Source: Cupriavidus consociatus (GTDB taxonomy: Bacteria > Pseudomonadota > Gammaproteobacteria > Burkholderiales > Burkholderiaceae). Taken from it: a DNA stretch of 64,000 nt. Where the stretch lies: positions 186,001 to 250,000 of the forward strand of contig NZ_JAGIQA010000006.1 of NCBI RefSeq assembly GCF_017814975.1, written 5' to 3'. The position numbers and the translations under genes are program-made. Shown one piece after another: positions 1 to 10,020 of the stretch (position 1 is its first letter; every line of letters starts with the position of its first letter). The notes under the pieces were generated by a model. The model was not told the DNA's origin, did no database searches, and worked only from the letters and a program-made list of their open reading frames with translations.

Positions 1-211
1 CGACCGGCTGCTGGCCGAGGCCGGCAGCGACAAGACCCGCATCCTGTCGTGCCAGATCTTCCTCACCAATGTCGATCTGATCGGCGAGATGAACGAGGTC
101 TGGGACGCCTGGGTGCCACAAGGCAACACGCCCCCCCGCGCGACGGTGGAAGCCCGCCTGGCCAATCCCGATTACCTGATCGAAGTGGTGGTGACCGCTG
201 CGCTCAACTGA
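1..211 (+). CDS. RidA/YjgF-family protein, 3' end only
   Basis: The reading frame is open from base 2 to a TGA at 209-211; the start lies outside the window. The 69 visible residues end a RidA (YjgF/YER057c/UK114) fold: the stretch CQIFLTNVDLIGEMNEVWDA and the ending PPRATVEARLANPDYLIEV are the usual helix and the arginine-containing strand of the family. RidA proteins hydrolyse reactive enamine/imine intermediates such as 2-aminoacrylate released by PLP enzymes. The arginine in PPRAT is the family's substrate-carboxylate contact. The gene ends 15 bases before relA, so the two may be co-transcribed. The exact subfamily cannot be judged from the fragment. Confidence 0.85.
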   Translation, partial: DRLLAEAGSDKTRILSCQIFLTNVDLIGEMNEVWDAWVPQGNTPPRATVEARLANPDYLIEVVVTAALN

Positions 212-226
212 TGCAGGCGTAGGGAC

Positions 227-2452
227 ATGGTGACGTCGACCGACCTGGCTGGCCGGGTCGTAGGCATTCCGGATGCTGAACTGGTGGGCCGTGCGCTGGC
301 GTACGTGCGCGAGCACGGCACCGGCGTGGCGCTGCCTACGGGCGAGACTGTGCAGGCGCACGCCGAGGGGATGCTGCGCATTCTCGATGGCCTGCGCGTA
401 GACGATGCCGCGCGCGCGGCCGCCTGCCTGTTCGGGTTGGCGGCATTCGTGCCCGAGACCGAAGCCGAGATCGAGCCGCGCTTCGGCGAGGAAGTGGCGC
501 GGCTGGTCAATGGTGTGCGGCAACTGCTGCGCATTGGTGCCATCGCCGGCAATCGCCCTGATGTGGAAGCGGCCGCGCCGTCGAAGAACGAGGCGCAGGC
601 GCGCCACGAACAGGTCGAGGCGCTGCGCAAGATGCTGCTGGCGTTCGCGCAGGACATCCGCGTGGTGCTGGTGCGGCTGGCCTCGCGGCTGCAGACGCTG
701 CGCTGGATGGCCGAGACCAAGCGCACGCCGACCCCGGGCGTGGCGCGCGAAACGCTCGACATCTACGCGCCGCTGGCCAACCGCCTGGGTATCTGGCAGA
801 TGAAGTGGGAACTGGAAGACCTGGCGTTCCGCTTCGAGCAGCCCGACACCTACAAGCGCATCGCCAGGCTGCTGGACGAAAAGCGCATCGAGCGCGAAGG
901 CTATATCGCCGGCGCGATCGCGCGGCTGCAGTCCGAGCTGACGGCCGCGGGCATTCGTGCCGAGGTGAGCGGCCGGCCCAAGCACATCTACAGCATCTGG
1001 AAGAAGATGCGCGGCAAGGAGCTGGATTTCGCCGACCTGTACGATGTGCGCGCCTTCCGCGTGATCGTCGACGATATCAAGGACTGCTATACGGTGCTGG
1101 GTATCGTCCACCACATCTGGCAGCCGATCCCGCGCGAGTTCGACGATTACATTTCGCGCCCCAAGGCCAACGGCTACAAGTCGCTGCACACGGTGGTGAT
1201 CGGCGATGATGGCCGCGCCTTCGAGGTGCAGATCCGCACGCACGAGATGCACCACTTCGCCGAATACGGCGTGGCGGCCCACTGGCGCTACAAGGAAGCG
1301 GGCAGCAAGGGCTACGGTGGGCAGTTCTCCGCCAGCGAACGCTACGACGAGAAAATCGCCTGGCTGCGCCAGCTGCTGGCATGGAAGGATGATGCCGACC
1401 ACAGCGTGGCGCACGACGAGTGGGAGCAGCTCAAGCACGCCGCGATCGACGACCACATCTATGTGCTGACACCGCAGGCCCGCGTGGTGGCGCTGCCGCA
1501 GGGCGCCACGCCGCTGGACTTTGCCTATTACCTGCACAGCGACCTGGGCCACCGCTGCCGCGGCGCGCGCGTGGACGGCACCATGGTGCCGCAGAATACC
1601 ACGCTGAAGAACGGCCAGACTGTCGAGATCATCGCGGTCAAGCAGGGCGGGCCGTCGCGCGACTGGCTCAACGCGGAGCTTGGCTACCTGGCCAGCAGCC
1701 GTGCGCGCGCCAAGGTGCGGGCGTGGTTCAATGCGCTCGATTCGCAGGAGACCATCGCGCAGGGCCGCGCGCTGATCGACAAGACCCTGCAGCGCGAGGG
1801 CAAGACCGCGGTCAAGCTGGAAGACCTGGCCGCGCGGCTGAGCTTCAAGACGCCCGACGACCTGTTTGCCGCGGTGGCAAAGGACGAGTTCAGCCTGCGC
1901 CATGTCGAGCACGCGCTGCGTCACCCGGAAGGCGAAATTCAGGCGCCGCTCAGCGAAGAAGACGCCGTCACCAAGAAGAGCCGCGCGACCAGCGTGGCGC
2001 GTGGCGCCAAGAGCGGCGTGCTGGTGGTGGGCGTGGATTCGCTGATGACGCAGATGTCGCGCTGCTGCAAGCCGGCGCCGCCGGACGATATCGTCGGCTT
2101 TGTCACGCGCGGACGCGGGGTGTCGATCCACCGGCGCAACTGCCATACCTTCCAGCAATTGTCGGCGCGCGCGCCGGAGCGGGTTATCCAGACCGAGTGG
2201 GGCAAGAAGAGCCATGCCGCGGTCTATCCGGTCGACATCCATGTCGAAGCGATTGACCGGCAAGGGCTGCTGCGCGATATCTCGGAGGTGCTGTCGCGCG
2301 AGAAGATCAACGTCACCGGCGTAAAGACGTTGTCGAGCAAGGGCGTGGCACGCATGCAGTTCACCGCGGAGGTGTCGGAGGCCACGCAGTTGCAGCGCGC
2401 GTTGTCACTGATCGAAGAGGTGCAGGGGGTATTGCAGGCAAAAAGAAAGTGA
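227..2452 (+). CDS. relA: RelA-type (p)ppGpp synthetase
   Basis: Long RSH protein of 741 residues. Order of domains: a degenerate HD domain (about 40-160), the synthetase domain (about 240-370, with GRPKHIYSIWKKM, and EFDD at 304-307), TGS (about 435-500), a zinc-finger/RIS region with CC near 612 and a C-terminal ACT domain. The HD metal-binding pair is missing (CLFGLAAFV stands where hydrolases have HD), and EFDD is the acidic motif of monofunctional RelA rather than the RxKD motif of SpoT/Rel. It should therefore make the alarmone from GTP/GDP and ATP on stalled ribosomes and not degrade it. An AGGGA lies only one base before ATG 227; GTG 230 is an equally possible start. Confidence 0.95.
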   Translation: MVTSTDLAGRVVGIPDAELVGRALAYVREHGTGVALPTGETVQAHAEGMLRILDGLRVDDAARAAACLFGLAAFVPETEAEIEPRFGEEVARLVNGVRQLLRIGAIAGNRPDVEAAAPSKNEAQARHEQVEALRKMLLAFAQDIRVVLVRLASRLQTLRWMAETKRTPTPGVARETLDIYAPLANRLGIWQMKWELEDLAFRFEQPDTYKRIARLLDEKRIEREGYIAGAIARLQSELTAAGIRAEVSGRPKHIYSIWKKMRGKELDFADLYDVRAFRVIVDDIKDCYTVLGIVHHIWQPIPREFDDYISRPKANGYKSLHTVVIGDDGRAFEVQIRTHEMHHFAEYGVAAHWRYKEAGSKGYGGQFSASERYDEKIAWLRQLLAWKDDADHSVAHDEWEQLKHAAIDDHIYVLTPQARVVALPQGATPLDFAYYLHSDLGHRCRGARVDGTMVPQNTTLKNGQTVEIIAVKQGGPSRDWLNAELGYLASSRARAKVRAWFNALDSQETIAQGRALIDKTLQREGKTAVKLEDLAARLSFKTPDDLFAAVAKDEFSLRHVEHALRHPEGEIQAPLSEEDAVTKKSRATSVARGAKSGVLVVGVDSLMTQMSRCCKPAPPDDIVGFVTRGRGVSIHRRNCHTFQQLSARAPERVIQTEWGKKSHAAVYPVDIHVEAIDRQGLLRDISEVLSREKINVTGVKTLSSKGVARMQFTAEVSEATQLQRALSLIEEVQGVLQAKRK

Positions 2453-2461
2453 TGCTATACT
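2432..2461 (+). promoter_or_regulatory. Probable promoter of tRNA-Val
   Basis: TTGCAG at 2432-2437 and TATACT at 2456-2461 are 18 bp apart, and the tRNA begins 12 bases after the -10 box. The promoter overlaps the last codons of relA. It is the only good sigma70-like pair before the tRNA and probably also drives the threonine leader downstream, since I see no other promoter between. Confidence 0.55.
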
Positions 2462-2473
2462 TGCGTCTTCGCT

Positions 2474-2550
2474 AGGCTCGTAGCTCAGCTGGTTAGAGCA
2501 CCACCTTGACATGGTGGGGGTCGTTGGTTCGAGTCCAATCGAGCCTACCA
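2474..2550 (+). tRNA. tRNA-Val (anticodon GAC)
   Basis: A complete 77-base cloverleaf with encoded CCA. The acceptor arms AGGCTCG and CGAGCCT pair, the D arm is GCTC/GAGC, the anticodon stem CCACC/GGTGG encloses the loop TTGACAT with anticodon GAC, and the T loop reads GTTCGAGTC. It decodes GTC/GTT valine codons. Confidence 0.97.
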
Positions 2551-2614
2551 ACGAATTGCAGTACAACGAAGTGCGGCAAGTCCGATTCAACCTGAAATGG
2601 AACGGAAAGGCACC

Positions 2615-2659
2615 ATGTTTATGACACCGCGAACTACTACCGCTGGCAAGCGACAGTAG
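2615..2659 (+). CDS. Threonine-rich leader peptide of thrS (candidate)
   Basis: A 14-codon ORF, MFMTPRTTTAGKRQ, starts at ATG 2615 with a strong Shine-Dalgarno GGAAAGG at 2604-2610 and ends at TAG 2657-2659. Four of 14 codons are threonine, three of them consecutive (ACT ACT ACC at 2633-2641). An intrinsic terminator follows 46 bases after the stop, and thrS begins 185 bases after that. This is the layout of a transcription attenuator in which ribosome stalling at Thr codons would allow readthrough into threonyl-tRNA synthetase. The antiterminator pairing could not be settled by eye. A short hairpin (2677-2681 with 2689-2693) lies between stop and terminator. The attenuator role is inference. 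Confidence 0.6.
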   Translation: MFMTPRTTTAGKRQ

Positions 2660-2704
2660 TCGAGGTGCGCCTTCCGACCCGGTTGAAACGGGTTTGACAA
2701 AGAG

Positions 2705-2731
2705 AAACGCGGCCTTGGCCGCGTTTTTTTT
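2705..2731 (+). terminator. Intrinsic terminator / attenuator before thrS
   Basis: The stem AAACGCGGCC (2705-2714) pairs with GGCCGCGTTT with a TT loop and runs into eight T residues. It can end the tRNA-Val transcript and, with the leader ORF upstream, would act as the conditional terminator for thrS. From 2732 to 2916 I see only the thrS ribosome-binding region. Confidence 0.85.
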
Positions 2732-2916
2732 CGTCTGTCGCCTGCCGGCAGCCTGATAAGCTGCCGCTCTCGCGCGTTTCGGCGGTGCGAAGTGTGCAGC
2801 AAAAAACAATCGAACAATCGCCGGGTCGCGCAGCCGCGGACCGGTGCCCGCAAGATGCAGTTTGATCCGCCCGGCTCAGGCGCAGCGCGCCGCCGGCGGA
2901 ATCCTGGAGAGTCCAA

Positions 2917-4824
2917 ATGATCGCAATCACGCTGCCGGATGGGTCCCGCCGCGAGTTCCCGGGCCCGGTAACGGTTGCCGAAGTGGCGCAGAGCATCGGC
3001 ACCGGCCTGGCCAAGGCCGCGCTGGCCGGCAAGGTGGACGGCAAGCTGGTCGACACGAGCTACAGGATCGAGGACGACGCCCAGCTGGCCATCGTCACGG
3101 ACAAGGACGCCGACGGCGTCGACGTCATCCGCCACTCCACGGCGCACTTGCTTGCCTATGCCGTCAAGGAACTGTATCCGGAAGCGCAGGTAACGATCGG
3201 GCCGGTGATCGAGAATGGCTTCTATTACGACTTCGCCTACAAGCGTCCCTTCACGCCGGAAGACCTGGCCGCCATCGAGAAGAAGATGACGGAGCTCTCC
3301 CGCAAGGACGAGAAGGTCACGCGCGAAGTGTGGAACCGCGATGAGGCGGTGGCGCTGTTCGAGTCGATGGGCGAGAAGTACAAGGCCGAGATCATCGCGT
3401 CGATCCCGGCCGACCAGGAAATCGGCCTGTACCGCGAAGGCAATTTCGTCGACCTGTGCCGCGGCCCCCATGTGCCGTCGACGGGCAAGCTCAAGGTCTT
3501 CAAGCTGATGAAGGTGGCCGGCGCCTACTGGCGCGGCGACTCCAACAACGAGATGCTGCAGCGCGTCTACGGCACGGCCTGGGCCAAAAAGGAAGACCAG
3601 GAAGCCTACCTGCACATGCTGGAAGAGGCCGAGAAGCGCGACCACCGCAAGCTGGGCAAGACGCTCGACCTGTTCCACCTGCAGGAAGAGGCGCCCGGCA
3701 TGGTGTTCTGGCACCCGAAGGGCTGGCAGGTGTGGCAGGCCGTCGAGCAATACATGCGCGGCCGCCTGGGCGACGCTGGCTACGACGAGGTGCGCACGCC
3801 GCAGGTGATGGACCGTTCGCTCTGGGAAAAGTCCGGCCACTGGCAGAACTACAAAGAGAACATGTTTGTGACGGAGTCGGAGAAGCACGACTACGCGATC
3901 AAGCCGATGAACTGCCCGGGCCACGTGCAGATCTTCAACCACGGCCTGCGCTCGTACCGCGACCTGCCGCTGCGCCTGGCTGAGTTTGGCGCCTGCCACC
4001 GCAACGAGCCTTCGGGCGCGCTGCATGGCCTGATGCGCGTGCGCGGCTTTGTGCAGGACGATGCCCACATCTTCTGCACGGAAGAGCAGATCGTGGCCGA
4101 GGCCAAGGCGTTCAATGAACTGGCCTTCTCGGTCTACGACGACTTCGGCTTCAAGAACGTTTCGGTGAAGCTGTCACTGCGCCCCGATCAGCGCGCCGGC
4201 TCCGACGAGGTCTGGGACCACGCCGAGGAAGGCCTGCGCCTGGCGCTGCGCGCCTGCGGCGTGGAATGGGAAGAGCTGCCGGGCGAGGGCGCGTTCTATG
4301 GCCCGAAGGTGGAGTACCACATCAAGGACGCGATCGGCCGCTCGTGGCAATGCGGCACGTTGCAGCTCGACCTGGTGCTGCCGGAGCGCCTGGGTGCCGA
4401 ATACGTCTCCGAGGACAACTCGCGCAAGCGCCCGGTGATGCTGCATCGCGCGATCCTGGGCTCATTCGAGCGCTTCCTGGGCATTTTGCTGGAAAACCAC
4501 GCCGGCGCGCTGCCCGCCTGGCTTGCGCCGGAGCAGGTAGTGGTCATGAATATTGCGGATTCGCAGGCCGAATACGCCGAAAACGTCGTGCAATTGCTGC
4601 AAAAACAAGGGTTTAGGGCCAAGGCCGATTTGCGCAACGAGAAAATTACGTATAAAATCCGCGAGCATTCCCTTCAGAAGGTTCCTTACCTGCTAGTGGT
4701 AGGCGACAAGGAAAGGGATGCCAATCAAGTGGCCGTGCGTGCCCGTGGCAACGTGGATCTGGGTGTGATGCCCGTCTCCGCGTTTGTTGAGCGTCTGCAA
4801 CACGACGTCGCCAGCAAAGCCTGA
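2917..4824 (+). CDS. thrS: Threonyl-tRNA synthetase
   Basis: Protein of 635 residues, the usual bacterial length. An N-terminal TGS domain (1-62) is followed by the editing domain with HSTAH (His73 and His77) and DLCRGPH, which removes Ser mischarged on tRNA-Thr. The class II catalytic core then has [25 protein letters not shown] and the zinc-binding Cys/His set. The C-terminal anticodon-binding domain starts near 540 ([19 protein letters not shown]). The start ATG 2917 has GGAG at 2905-2908 (CTGGAGA). It heads the translation cluster thrS-infC-rpmI-rplT and sits behind the Thr leader and terminator, so Thr-dependent control is likely. Confidence 0.98.
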   Translation: MIAITLPDGSRREFPGPVTVAEVAQSIGTGLAKAALAGKVDGKLVDTSYRIEDDAQLAIVTDKDADGVDVIRHSTAHLLAYAVKELYPEAQVTIGPVIENGFYYDFAYKRPFTPEDLAAIEKKMTELSRKDEKVTREVWNRDEAVALFESMGEKYKAEIIASIPADQEIGLYREGNFVDLCRGPHVPSTGKLKVFKLMKVAGAYWRGDSNNEMLQRVYGTAWAKKEDQEAYLHMLEEAEKRDHRKLGKTLDLFHLQEEAPGMVFWHPKGWQVWQAVEQYMRGRLGDAGYDEVRTPQVMDRSLWEKSGHWQNYKENMFVTESEKHDYAIKPMNCPGHVQIFNHGLRSYRDLPLRLAEFGACHRNEPSGALHGLMRVRGFVQDDAHIFCTEEQIVAEAKAFNELAFSVYDDFGFKNVSVKLSLRPDQRAGSDEVWDHAEEGLRLALRACGVEWEELPGEGAFYGPKVEYHIKDAIGRSWQCGTLQLDLVLPERLGAEYVSEDNSRKRPVMLHRAILGSFERFLGILLENHAGALPAWLAPEQVVVMNIADSQAEYAENVVQLLQKQGFRAKADLRNEKITYKIREHSLQKVPYLLVVGDKERDANQVAVRARGNVDLGVMPVSAFVERLQHDVASKA

Positions 4825-4871
4825 GGGTGGTGAGCACGGCTTGTTTTTTTGTCTTCTTGAGGTAACGCAAC

Positions 4872-5393
4872 ATCGCTACGGACAAAGGTCATCGCATCAA
4901 CCGGGAAATCAGCGCGCCTGAACTGCGCCTGGTAGGGGTTGATAACGAGCAGCTCGGCATCGTCAAGTTCATGGACGCTCTGCGGCTGGCTGAGGACAAG
5001 GACTTGGACCTGGTGGAGATCGCCCCCAACGCGACTCCGCCCGTCGCCCGGATCATGGATTACGGGAAGTTCAAGTACGAGGAAGCCAAGCGCGCCCACG
5101 AGGCCAAGCTGAAGCAGAAGATCATCCAGGTCAAGGAAGTCAAGTTCCGGCCGGGTACGGATGATGGCGACTACAACGTCAAGCTGCGCAACCTGAAGCG
5201 CTTCCTGGAAGATGGCGACAAGACCAAGATCACGCTGCGGTTCCGTGGTCGCGAGATGGCCCACCAGGAAATCGGCGCGCGCATGCTCGAACGCCTGAAG
5301 GCGGATCTGGAAGAGATCGGTCAGGTCGAGCAGATGCCGAAGATGGAAGGGCGCCAGATGGTGATGGTGCTCGCCCCCAAGAAGAAGAAGTAA
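4872..5393 (+). CDS. infC: Translation initiation factor IF-3, non-canonical ATC start
   Basis: The first in-frame ATG (4971) would cut off about a third of the N-terminal domain. Upstream in the same frame the sequence reads ATC GCT ACG GAC AAA GGT CAT CGC ATC AAC, giving (M)[20 protein letters not shown], the conserved IF-3 N-terminus. GAGG at 4859-4862 lies 9 bases before ATC 4872. The resulting protein has 173 residues, normal for the family. IF-3 discriminates against non-AUG/GUG/UUG initiation, so the rare start codon gives negative autoregulation (established in E. coli with AUU). The C-domain includes [17 protein letters not shown] and ends in a lysine run. The gap to thrS is 47 bases. 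Confidence 0.95.
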   Translation: MATDKGHRINREISAPELRLVGVDNEQLGIVKFMDALRLAEDKDLDLVEIAPNATPPVARIMDYGKFKYEEAKRAHEAKLKQKIIQVKEVKFRPGTDDGDYNVKLRNLKRFLEDGDKTKITLRFRGREMAHQEIGARMLERLKADLEEIGQVEQMPKMEGRQMVMVLAPKKKK

Positions 5394-5559
5394 TTCTTGC
5401 GCGGTGCCGCGGCCGGGATGCCAGTGCTTCCCGGCGTTGCTTCGTGCGGAAGTCGCGCGTGCCCGCAAGGGCATCGTGCAACAACAAGTGGATGCGGGTC
5501 TTGCAAGCGTCGGCGTGAGCCGTCCACCTGCATGCATGTCATATGAGCTGGAGTTTTTC

Positions 5560-5757
5560 ATGCCGAAGATGAAGACGAAGAAAAGCGCTTCCAAGCGCTT
5601 TACTGCCCGTCCGAACGGTTCGTTCAAGCGTGGCCAGGCCTTCAAGCGTCACATCCTGACCAAGAAGACCACCAAGAACAAGCGTCAACTGCGCGGTACT
5701 CAGGACGTCCATGAGACGAACCTGAAGTCGGTTCGCGCGATGATGCCTTACGCATAA
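5560..5757 (+). CDS. rpmI: 50S ribosomal protein L35
   Basis: 65 residues beginning [20 protein letters not shown], basic throughout and ending SVRAMMPYA, the full L35 sequence. ATG 5560 is preceded by CTGGAG; the longer in-frame ORF upstream (from 5404) has no L35 similarity and is not used. The 166-base leader 5394-5559 after infC holds no gene. In E. coli this region carries the L20 translational operator that controls rpmI-rplT; I could not confirm a matching pseudoknot here. L35 is a component of the large subunit. Confidence 0.97.
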   Translation: MPKMKTKKSASKRFTARPNGSFKRGQAFKRHILTKKTTKNKRQLRGTQDVHETNLKSVRAMMPYA

Positions 5758-5785
5758 CCCCTGACGAAAACGAAAGGAGAATTAC

Positions 5786-6142
5786 ATGCCTCGAGTAAAG
5801 CGTGGGGTCACTGCACGGGCCCGTCACAAGAAAGTTATCGACGCTGCCAAGGGTTACCGCGGCCGTCGCAATAATGTCTATCGCATCGCCAAGCAGGCGG
5901 TCATGCGTGCTGGTCAGTACGCGTACCGCGATCGCCGCAACAAGAAGCGCGTGTTCCGCGCTCTGTGGATTGCGCGTATCAATGCCGCGACGCGTGAGCA
6001 TGGCATGACCTACAGCGTGTTCATGAACGGTCTGAAGAAGGCCTCGATTGAACTGGACCGCAAGGTGCTGTCGGACATGGCTATTCACGACAAGCCTGCC
6101 TTTGCCGCCATCGTCAACCAGGTGAAAGCCACCGTTGCCTGA
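5786..6142 (+). CDS. rplT: 50S ribosomal protein L20
   Basis: 118 residues starting [20 protein letters not shown] and containing [20 protein letters not shown], a complete L20. A strong AAAGGAGA lies upstream of ATG 5786, 28 bases after rpmI. L20 is an early 23S rRNA assembly protein and, in other bacteria, the translational repressor of its own operon. A terminator follows at 6221. Confidence 0.98.
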
Positions 6143-6220
6143 TGCCGGCTGCGGCAGCGCGTAAGCGCCGCCGGGCAAGCACCGACCGCAAGGTCGACCG
6201 CTGACCGCAAGGTCCGCTGA

Positions 6221-6252
6221 AACGGGGCTCCTCACCGAGCCCCGTTTTTATT
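6221..6252 (+). terminator. Intrinsic terminator after rplT
   Basis: AACGGGGCTC (6221-6230) pairs with GAGCCCCGTT (6237-6246), followed by TTTTATTT. A short imperfect tandem repeat (GACCGCAAGGTC twice between 6183 and 6213) precedes it. It separates thrS-infC-rpmI-rplT from pheST. Confidence 0.9.
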
Positions 6253-6392
6253 TGCGGTTCCGGATACCGCTTTGCGTTTGTTATCGAGGCGGCATCCGGA
6301 AACGCATACCGCACGTAGTGCCAACCCGCGTCGGGCCGGCTTTGTCTTTTGACATTGCACCGCCGACGTCAGAACACTCCACGACCGCCGCC

Positions 6393-7424
6393 ATGTCCCA
6401 GGATCTGGACCAAATCGTCGCTGACGCCCAGGCCGCTTTCGCCGCCGCCAATGACAACGCCACGCTGGAAAACGAAAAGGCCCGCTTCCTGGGCAAGACC
6501 GGCGCGCTGACCGAACTGCTCAAGGGCCTCGGCAAGCTTGACCCGGAGACCCGCAAGAGCGAGGGCGCGCGCATCAACCAGGTCAAGCAGCAAGTGGAAG
6601 CCGCGCTGCAGGCGCGACGCCAGGCGCTGGCCGATGCGCTGATGAACGCACGCCTGGCCGCCGAAGCCATCGACGTCACGCTGCCGGGCCGCGCGGTTGG
6701 CCGCGGCAGCCTGCATCCGGTGATGCGCACGTGGGAGCGTGTCGAGCAGATCTTCGGCTCGATCGGCTTCGACGTGGCCGACGGCCCCGAGATCGAAACC
6801 GACTGGATGAACTTCACCGCGCTGAACAACCCGGACAACCATCCGGCGCGTTCGATGCAGGATACCTTCTACGTCGACGGCCGCGACAGCGACGACAAGC
6901 TCCTGCTGCTGCGCACGCACACCAGCCCGATGCAGGTGCGCTACGCGAAGATGCACGTGGAGAAGTACGCGGGCAAGGCGATGCCGCCGATCAAGGTGAT
7001 CTGCCCTGGCCGCACCTATCGCGTCGACAGCGACGCCACCCACTCGCCGATGTTCAACCAGGTGGAAGGCCTGTGGATCGGCGAGGACGTCAGCTTTGCC
7101 GACCTGAAGGGCGTGTACACCGATTTCCTGCGCAAGTTCTTCGAGCGCGATGACATCCACGTGCGCTTCCGTCCGTCGTACTTCCCGTTCACCGAGCCGT
7201 CGGCGGAAATCGACATGGCCTTCGGCAATGGGAAATGGCTGGAAATTTCCGGTTCGGGGCAGGTGCACCCGAACGTGCTGCGCAACATGGGCCTCGATCC
7301 CGAGCGCTATATCGGTTTCGCGTTCGGCTCCGGCCTCGAGCGCCTGACCATGCTGCGCTATGGCATCAACGACCTGCGCCTGTTCTTCGAGGGCGACGTG
7401 CGCTTCCTGCGCCAGTTCGCCTGA
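6393..7424 (+). CDS. pheS: Phenylalanyl-tRNA synthetase, alpha subunit
   Basis: 343 residues from ATG 6393 ([20 protein letters not shown]), normal length. The N-terminal coiled coil (about 1-100) binds tRNA. The class II catalytic core includes [24 protein letters not shown] and the C-terminal [20 protein letters not shown]. The frame is open upstream to 6252, but that part overlaps the rplT terminator and lacks similarity. No clear Shine-Dalgarno is seen before 6393. I searched 6253-6392 for a PheM-like Phe-rich leader peptide and found none. It forms the (alpha-beta)2 enzyme with PheT. Confidence 0.97.
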   Translation: MSQDLDQIVADAQAAFAAANDNATLENEKARFLGKTGALTELLKGLGKLDPETRKSEGARINQVKQQVEAALQARRQALADALMNARLAAEAIDVTLPGRAVGRGSLHPVMRTWERVEQIFGSIGFDVADGPEIETDWMNFTALNNPDNHPARSMQDTFYVDGRDSDDKLLLLRTHTSPMQVRYAKMHVEKYAGKAMPPIKVICPGRTYRVDSDATHSPMFNQVEGLWIGEDVSFADLKGVYTDFLRKFFERDDIHVRFRPSYFPFTEPSAEIDMAFGNGKWLEISGSGQVHPNVLRNMGLDPERYIGFAFGSGLERLTMLRYGINDLRLFFEGDVRFLRQFA

Positions 7425-7483
7425 CAGGCGCATCGTCAAACTCGTCACCGACTACACAGAATACTTACCGGATCAGAAGCGCC

Positions 7484-9931
7484 ATGCAATTCTCGGAATC
7501 CTGGCTTCGCACCTTCGCCAACCCTGAAAAGATTTCCACCGACGCGCTGTCGCACAGCCTGACCATGGCTGGGCTGGAAGTGGAAGAGGTGGGCCCGGTC
7601 GCGCCGCCGTTCGACAAGGTGGTGGTCGCGCACGTGCTGTCGACCGAGCGACATCCCAACGCTGACCGCCTCAACGTGTGCCAGGTCGATGCCGGCACCG
7701 GCGAAACCCTGCAGATCGTCTGCGGCGCGCCCAACGTCAAGCCCGGCATCAAGGTGCCGTGCGCACTGGTCGGCGCGATGCTGCCGCCGGCAGAGGACGG
7801 CGGCCAGCCGTTCGAGATCAAGGTCGGCAAGCTGCGTGGCGTGGACAGCTACGGCATGCTGTGCTCGGCGCGTGAACTGAAGCTGTCCGAAGAGCACGGC
7901 GGCCTGTTGGTACTGCCGGAAGATGCGTCGGTCGGCCAGAATATCCGCGAGTACCTTGACCTGGATGACCAGGTCTTCGTCATCAAGCTGACGCCGAACA
8001 AGGCGGATTGCCTGTCGATCCACGGCGTTGCGCGCGAAGTGGCGGCCCTGACCGGTGCCGCGCTGAACCTGCCCGACATGAAGCCGGTGCCGGTGACGAT
8101 CCAGGACAAGCTGCCGGTCAAGGTGTCGGCGCCCGACCTGTGCGGCCGCTTCTCCGGCCGCATCATCCGCGGCGTCAATGCGCGTGCCGTCACGCCGCAG
8201 TGGATGGTGCAGCGCCTGGAGCGCTCGGGCCAGCGCAGCGTGTCCGCGCTGGTCGATATCTCGAACTACGTGATGCTGGAGCTGGGCCGTCCGTCGCACG
8301 TGTTCGACCTGCACAAGATCCACGGCGGCCTCGACGTGCGCTGGGGCCGCAAGGGCGAACAGATCAAGCTGCTGAACGGCAATACCATCGAGGTCGACGA
8401 GCAGGTCGGCGTGATCGCCGATGACAAGGAAATCGAAAGCCTGGCCGGCATCATGGGTGGCGACAGCACTGCCGTCACGCTGGACACCACCGACATCTAC
8501 CTCGAAGCCGCATTCTGGTGGCCGGCCGCGATCCAGGGCCGCAGCCGCCGCTACAACTTCTCGACCGACGCTGGGCACCGTTTCGAGCGCGGCGTGGACT
8601 ACGCCACCACAGTCGAGCATATCGAGCGCATCACGGCGTTGATCCTCGAGATCTGCGGCGGCCAGGCCGGTCCGGTGGACGACCACGTGGTCAACCTGCC
8701 GGTGCGCAAGCCAGTCAGCCTGCGCGTGGCGCGCGCCGAGCGCGTACTGGGCATCGAGCTGTCGCCGGCCGCCATCGCCGATGTGTTCCAGCGTCTGCAA
8801 CTGCCGTTCACGCGCGCGCAAGGCGCCGAAGGCGAAGTGTTTGAAGTCACACCGCCGAGCTACCGCTTCGACATCGAGATCGAGGAAGACCTGATCGAGG
8901 AAGTCGCGCGCATCTACGGCTTCGAGCGCATCCCGGCGCGTCCGCCGGTCGCCGAAAGCGAAATGCGTCCGACCCACGAAGCCCGCCGTTCGACGCACGT
9001 GGTGCGCCACGCGCTGGCTGCGCGCGACTACCAGGAAGTCATCAACTTCGCCTTCGTCGAAGAGAAGTGGGAGCGCGACTTCGCCGCCAACGACAAGCCG
9101 ATCCGCCTGCTGAACCCGATCGCCAGCCAGCTGGCCGTGATGCGTTCGTCGCTGGTCGGCGGCCTGGTCGACAAGGTGCGCTACAACCTGAACCGCAAGG
9201 CCGCGCGCGTGCGCATGTTTGAAGTGGGCCGCGTGTTCCATCGCGACGAGAACGTGAAGGATGGCGGCCTGACGGTGGCCGGCTACCACCAGCCGATGAT
9301 GGCCGCGGGCATCGCCTATGGCCCGGCGTTCGAAGAGCAGTGGGGGATCGCCACGCGCAATGTCGATTTCTTCGACGTGAAGGGCGATGTCGAGGCGCTG
9401 TTCCATCCGCGCGTGCCGCGCTTCGAGCCGGTGGCGCACCCGGCGCTGCATCCTGGCCGCGCCGCGCGCGTGCTGGTCGATGGCAAGCCGGTTGGCGTGG
9501 TCGGTGAACTGCATCCGCGCTGGCTGCAGGAATACGAACTGCAGCACGCACCGGTGCTGTTCGAACTGGAGCTCGACGCGCTGCGCGAGACCGGCCTGCC
9601 TGCGTACACCGAAATCTCCAAGTTCCCGGCCGCCGTGCGCGACCTGGCAGTGGTGGTGAAGCAATCGGTACGCGTGCAGGACATGCTCGACGCCATGCGC
9701 GCAGCGCTGGAAAAGCAGGGCTATGGCCGCTTCTGCCAGGGCCTGGTGCTGTTTGACGAGTTCCGCCCCAAGGCCGCTTCGGCCGCCATCGGCGCGGACG
9801 AGAAAAGCCTTGCGTTCCGGGTGACCTTGCAAGATACTGGGTCGACCCTCCAGGACGAAACCGTCGACAGCGCAGTGCGCTGCATGGTCGACGCGCTGAC
9901 AGAGGCCTTCCAGGCCCGGCTGCGCGGCTAG
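7484..9931 (+). CDS. pheT: Phenylalanyl-tRNA synthetase, beta subunit
   Basis: 815 residues from ATG 7484 ([18 protein letters not shown]). Domains in order: B1/tRNA-binding OB fold (about 40-150, [21 protein letters not shown]), B3/B4 editing region (about 210-390), B5 domain (about 400-475), catalytic-like core and the ferredoxin-fold anticodon-binding domain at the C-terminus ([18 protein letters not shown] onward). An open frame extends 5' to 7235 inside pheS but in another frame; the conserved start is 7484, 59 bases after pheS. It makes Phe-tRNA with PheS and hydrolyses Tyr-tRNA-Phe. Confidence 0.97.
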   Translation: MQFSESWLRTFANPEKISTDALSHSLTMAGLEVEEVGPVAPPFDKVVVAHVLSTERHPNADRLNVCQVDAGTGETLQIVCGAPNVKPGIKVPCALVGAMLPPAEDGGQPFEIKVGKLRGVDSYGMLCSARELKLSEEHGGLLVLPEDASVGQNIREYLDLDDQVFVIKLTPNKADCLSIHGVAREVAALTGAALNLPDMKPVPVTIQDKLPVKVSAPDLCGRFSGRIIRGVNARAVTPQWMVQRLERSGQRSVSALVDISNYVMLELGRPSHVFDLHKIHGGLDVRWGRKGEQIKLLNGNTIEVDEQVGVIADDKEIESLAGIMGGDSTAVTLDTTDIYLEAAFWWPAAIQGRSRRYNFSTDAGHRFERGVDYATTVEHIERITALILEICGGQAGPVDDHVVNLPVRKPVSLRVARAERVLGIELSPAAIADVFQRLQLPFTRAQGAEGEVFEVTPPSYRFDIEIEEDLIEEVARIYGFERIPARPPVAESEMRPTHEARRSTHVVRHALAARDYQEVINFAFVEEKWERDFAANDKPIRLLNPIASQLAVMRSSLVGGLVDKVRYNLNRKAARVRMFEVGRVFHRDENVKDGGLTVAGYHQPMMAAGIAYGPAFEEQWGIATRNVDFFDVKGDVEALFHPRVPRFEPVAHPALHPGRAARVLVDGKPVGVVGELHPRWLQEYELQHAPVLFELELDALRETGLPAYTEISKFPAAVRDLAVVVKQSVRVQDMLDAMRAALEKQGYGRFCQGLVLFDEFRPKAASAAIGADEKSLAFRVTLQDTGSTLQDETVDSAVRCMVDALTEAFQARLRG

Positions 9932-10020
9932 ACCGACGCCACTAGCGACGGCTTACGATAAACAAGGGCGCCCGGGCCTGGCCCCGGGCGGATCGCCAGA
10001 CAGACACTAGAGCGATCGAC

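Noticed and set aside
2694..2722. TTGACA as a -35 box for a thrS promoter
   Set aside because: No -10 sequence at a proper distance; the spacer would be the terminator stem.
6253..6392. PheM-like leader peptide before pheST
   Set aside because: No short ORF with clustered Phe codons, Shine-Dalgarno and terminator was found.
7445..9832. Minus-strand frame opposite pheT
   Set aside because: Shadow of pheT with no conserved protein features.
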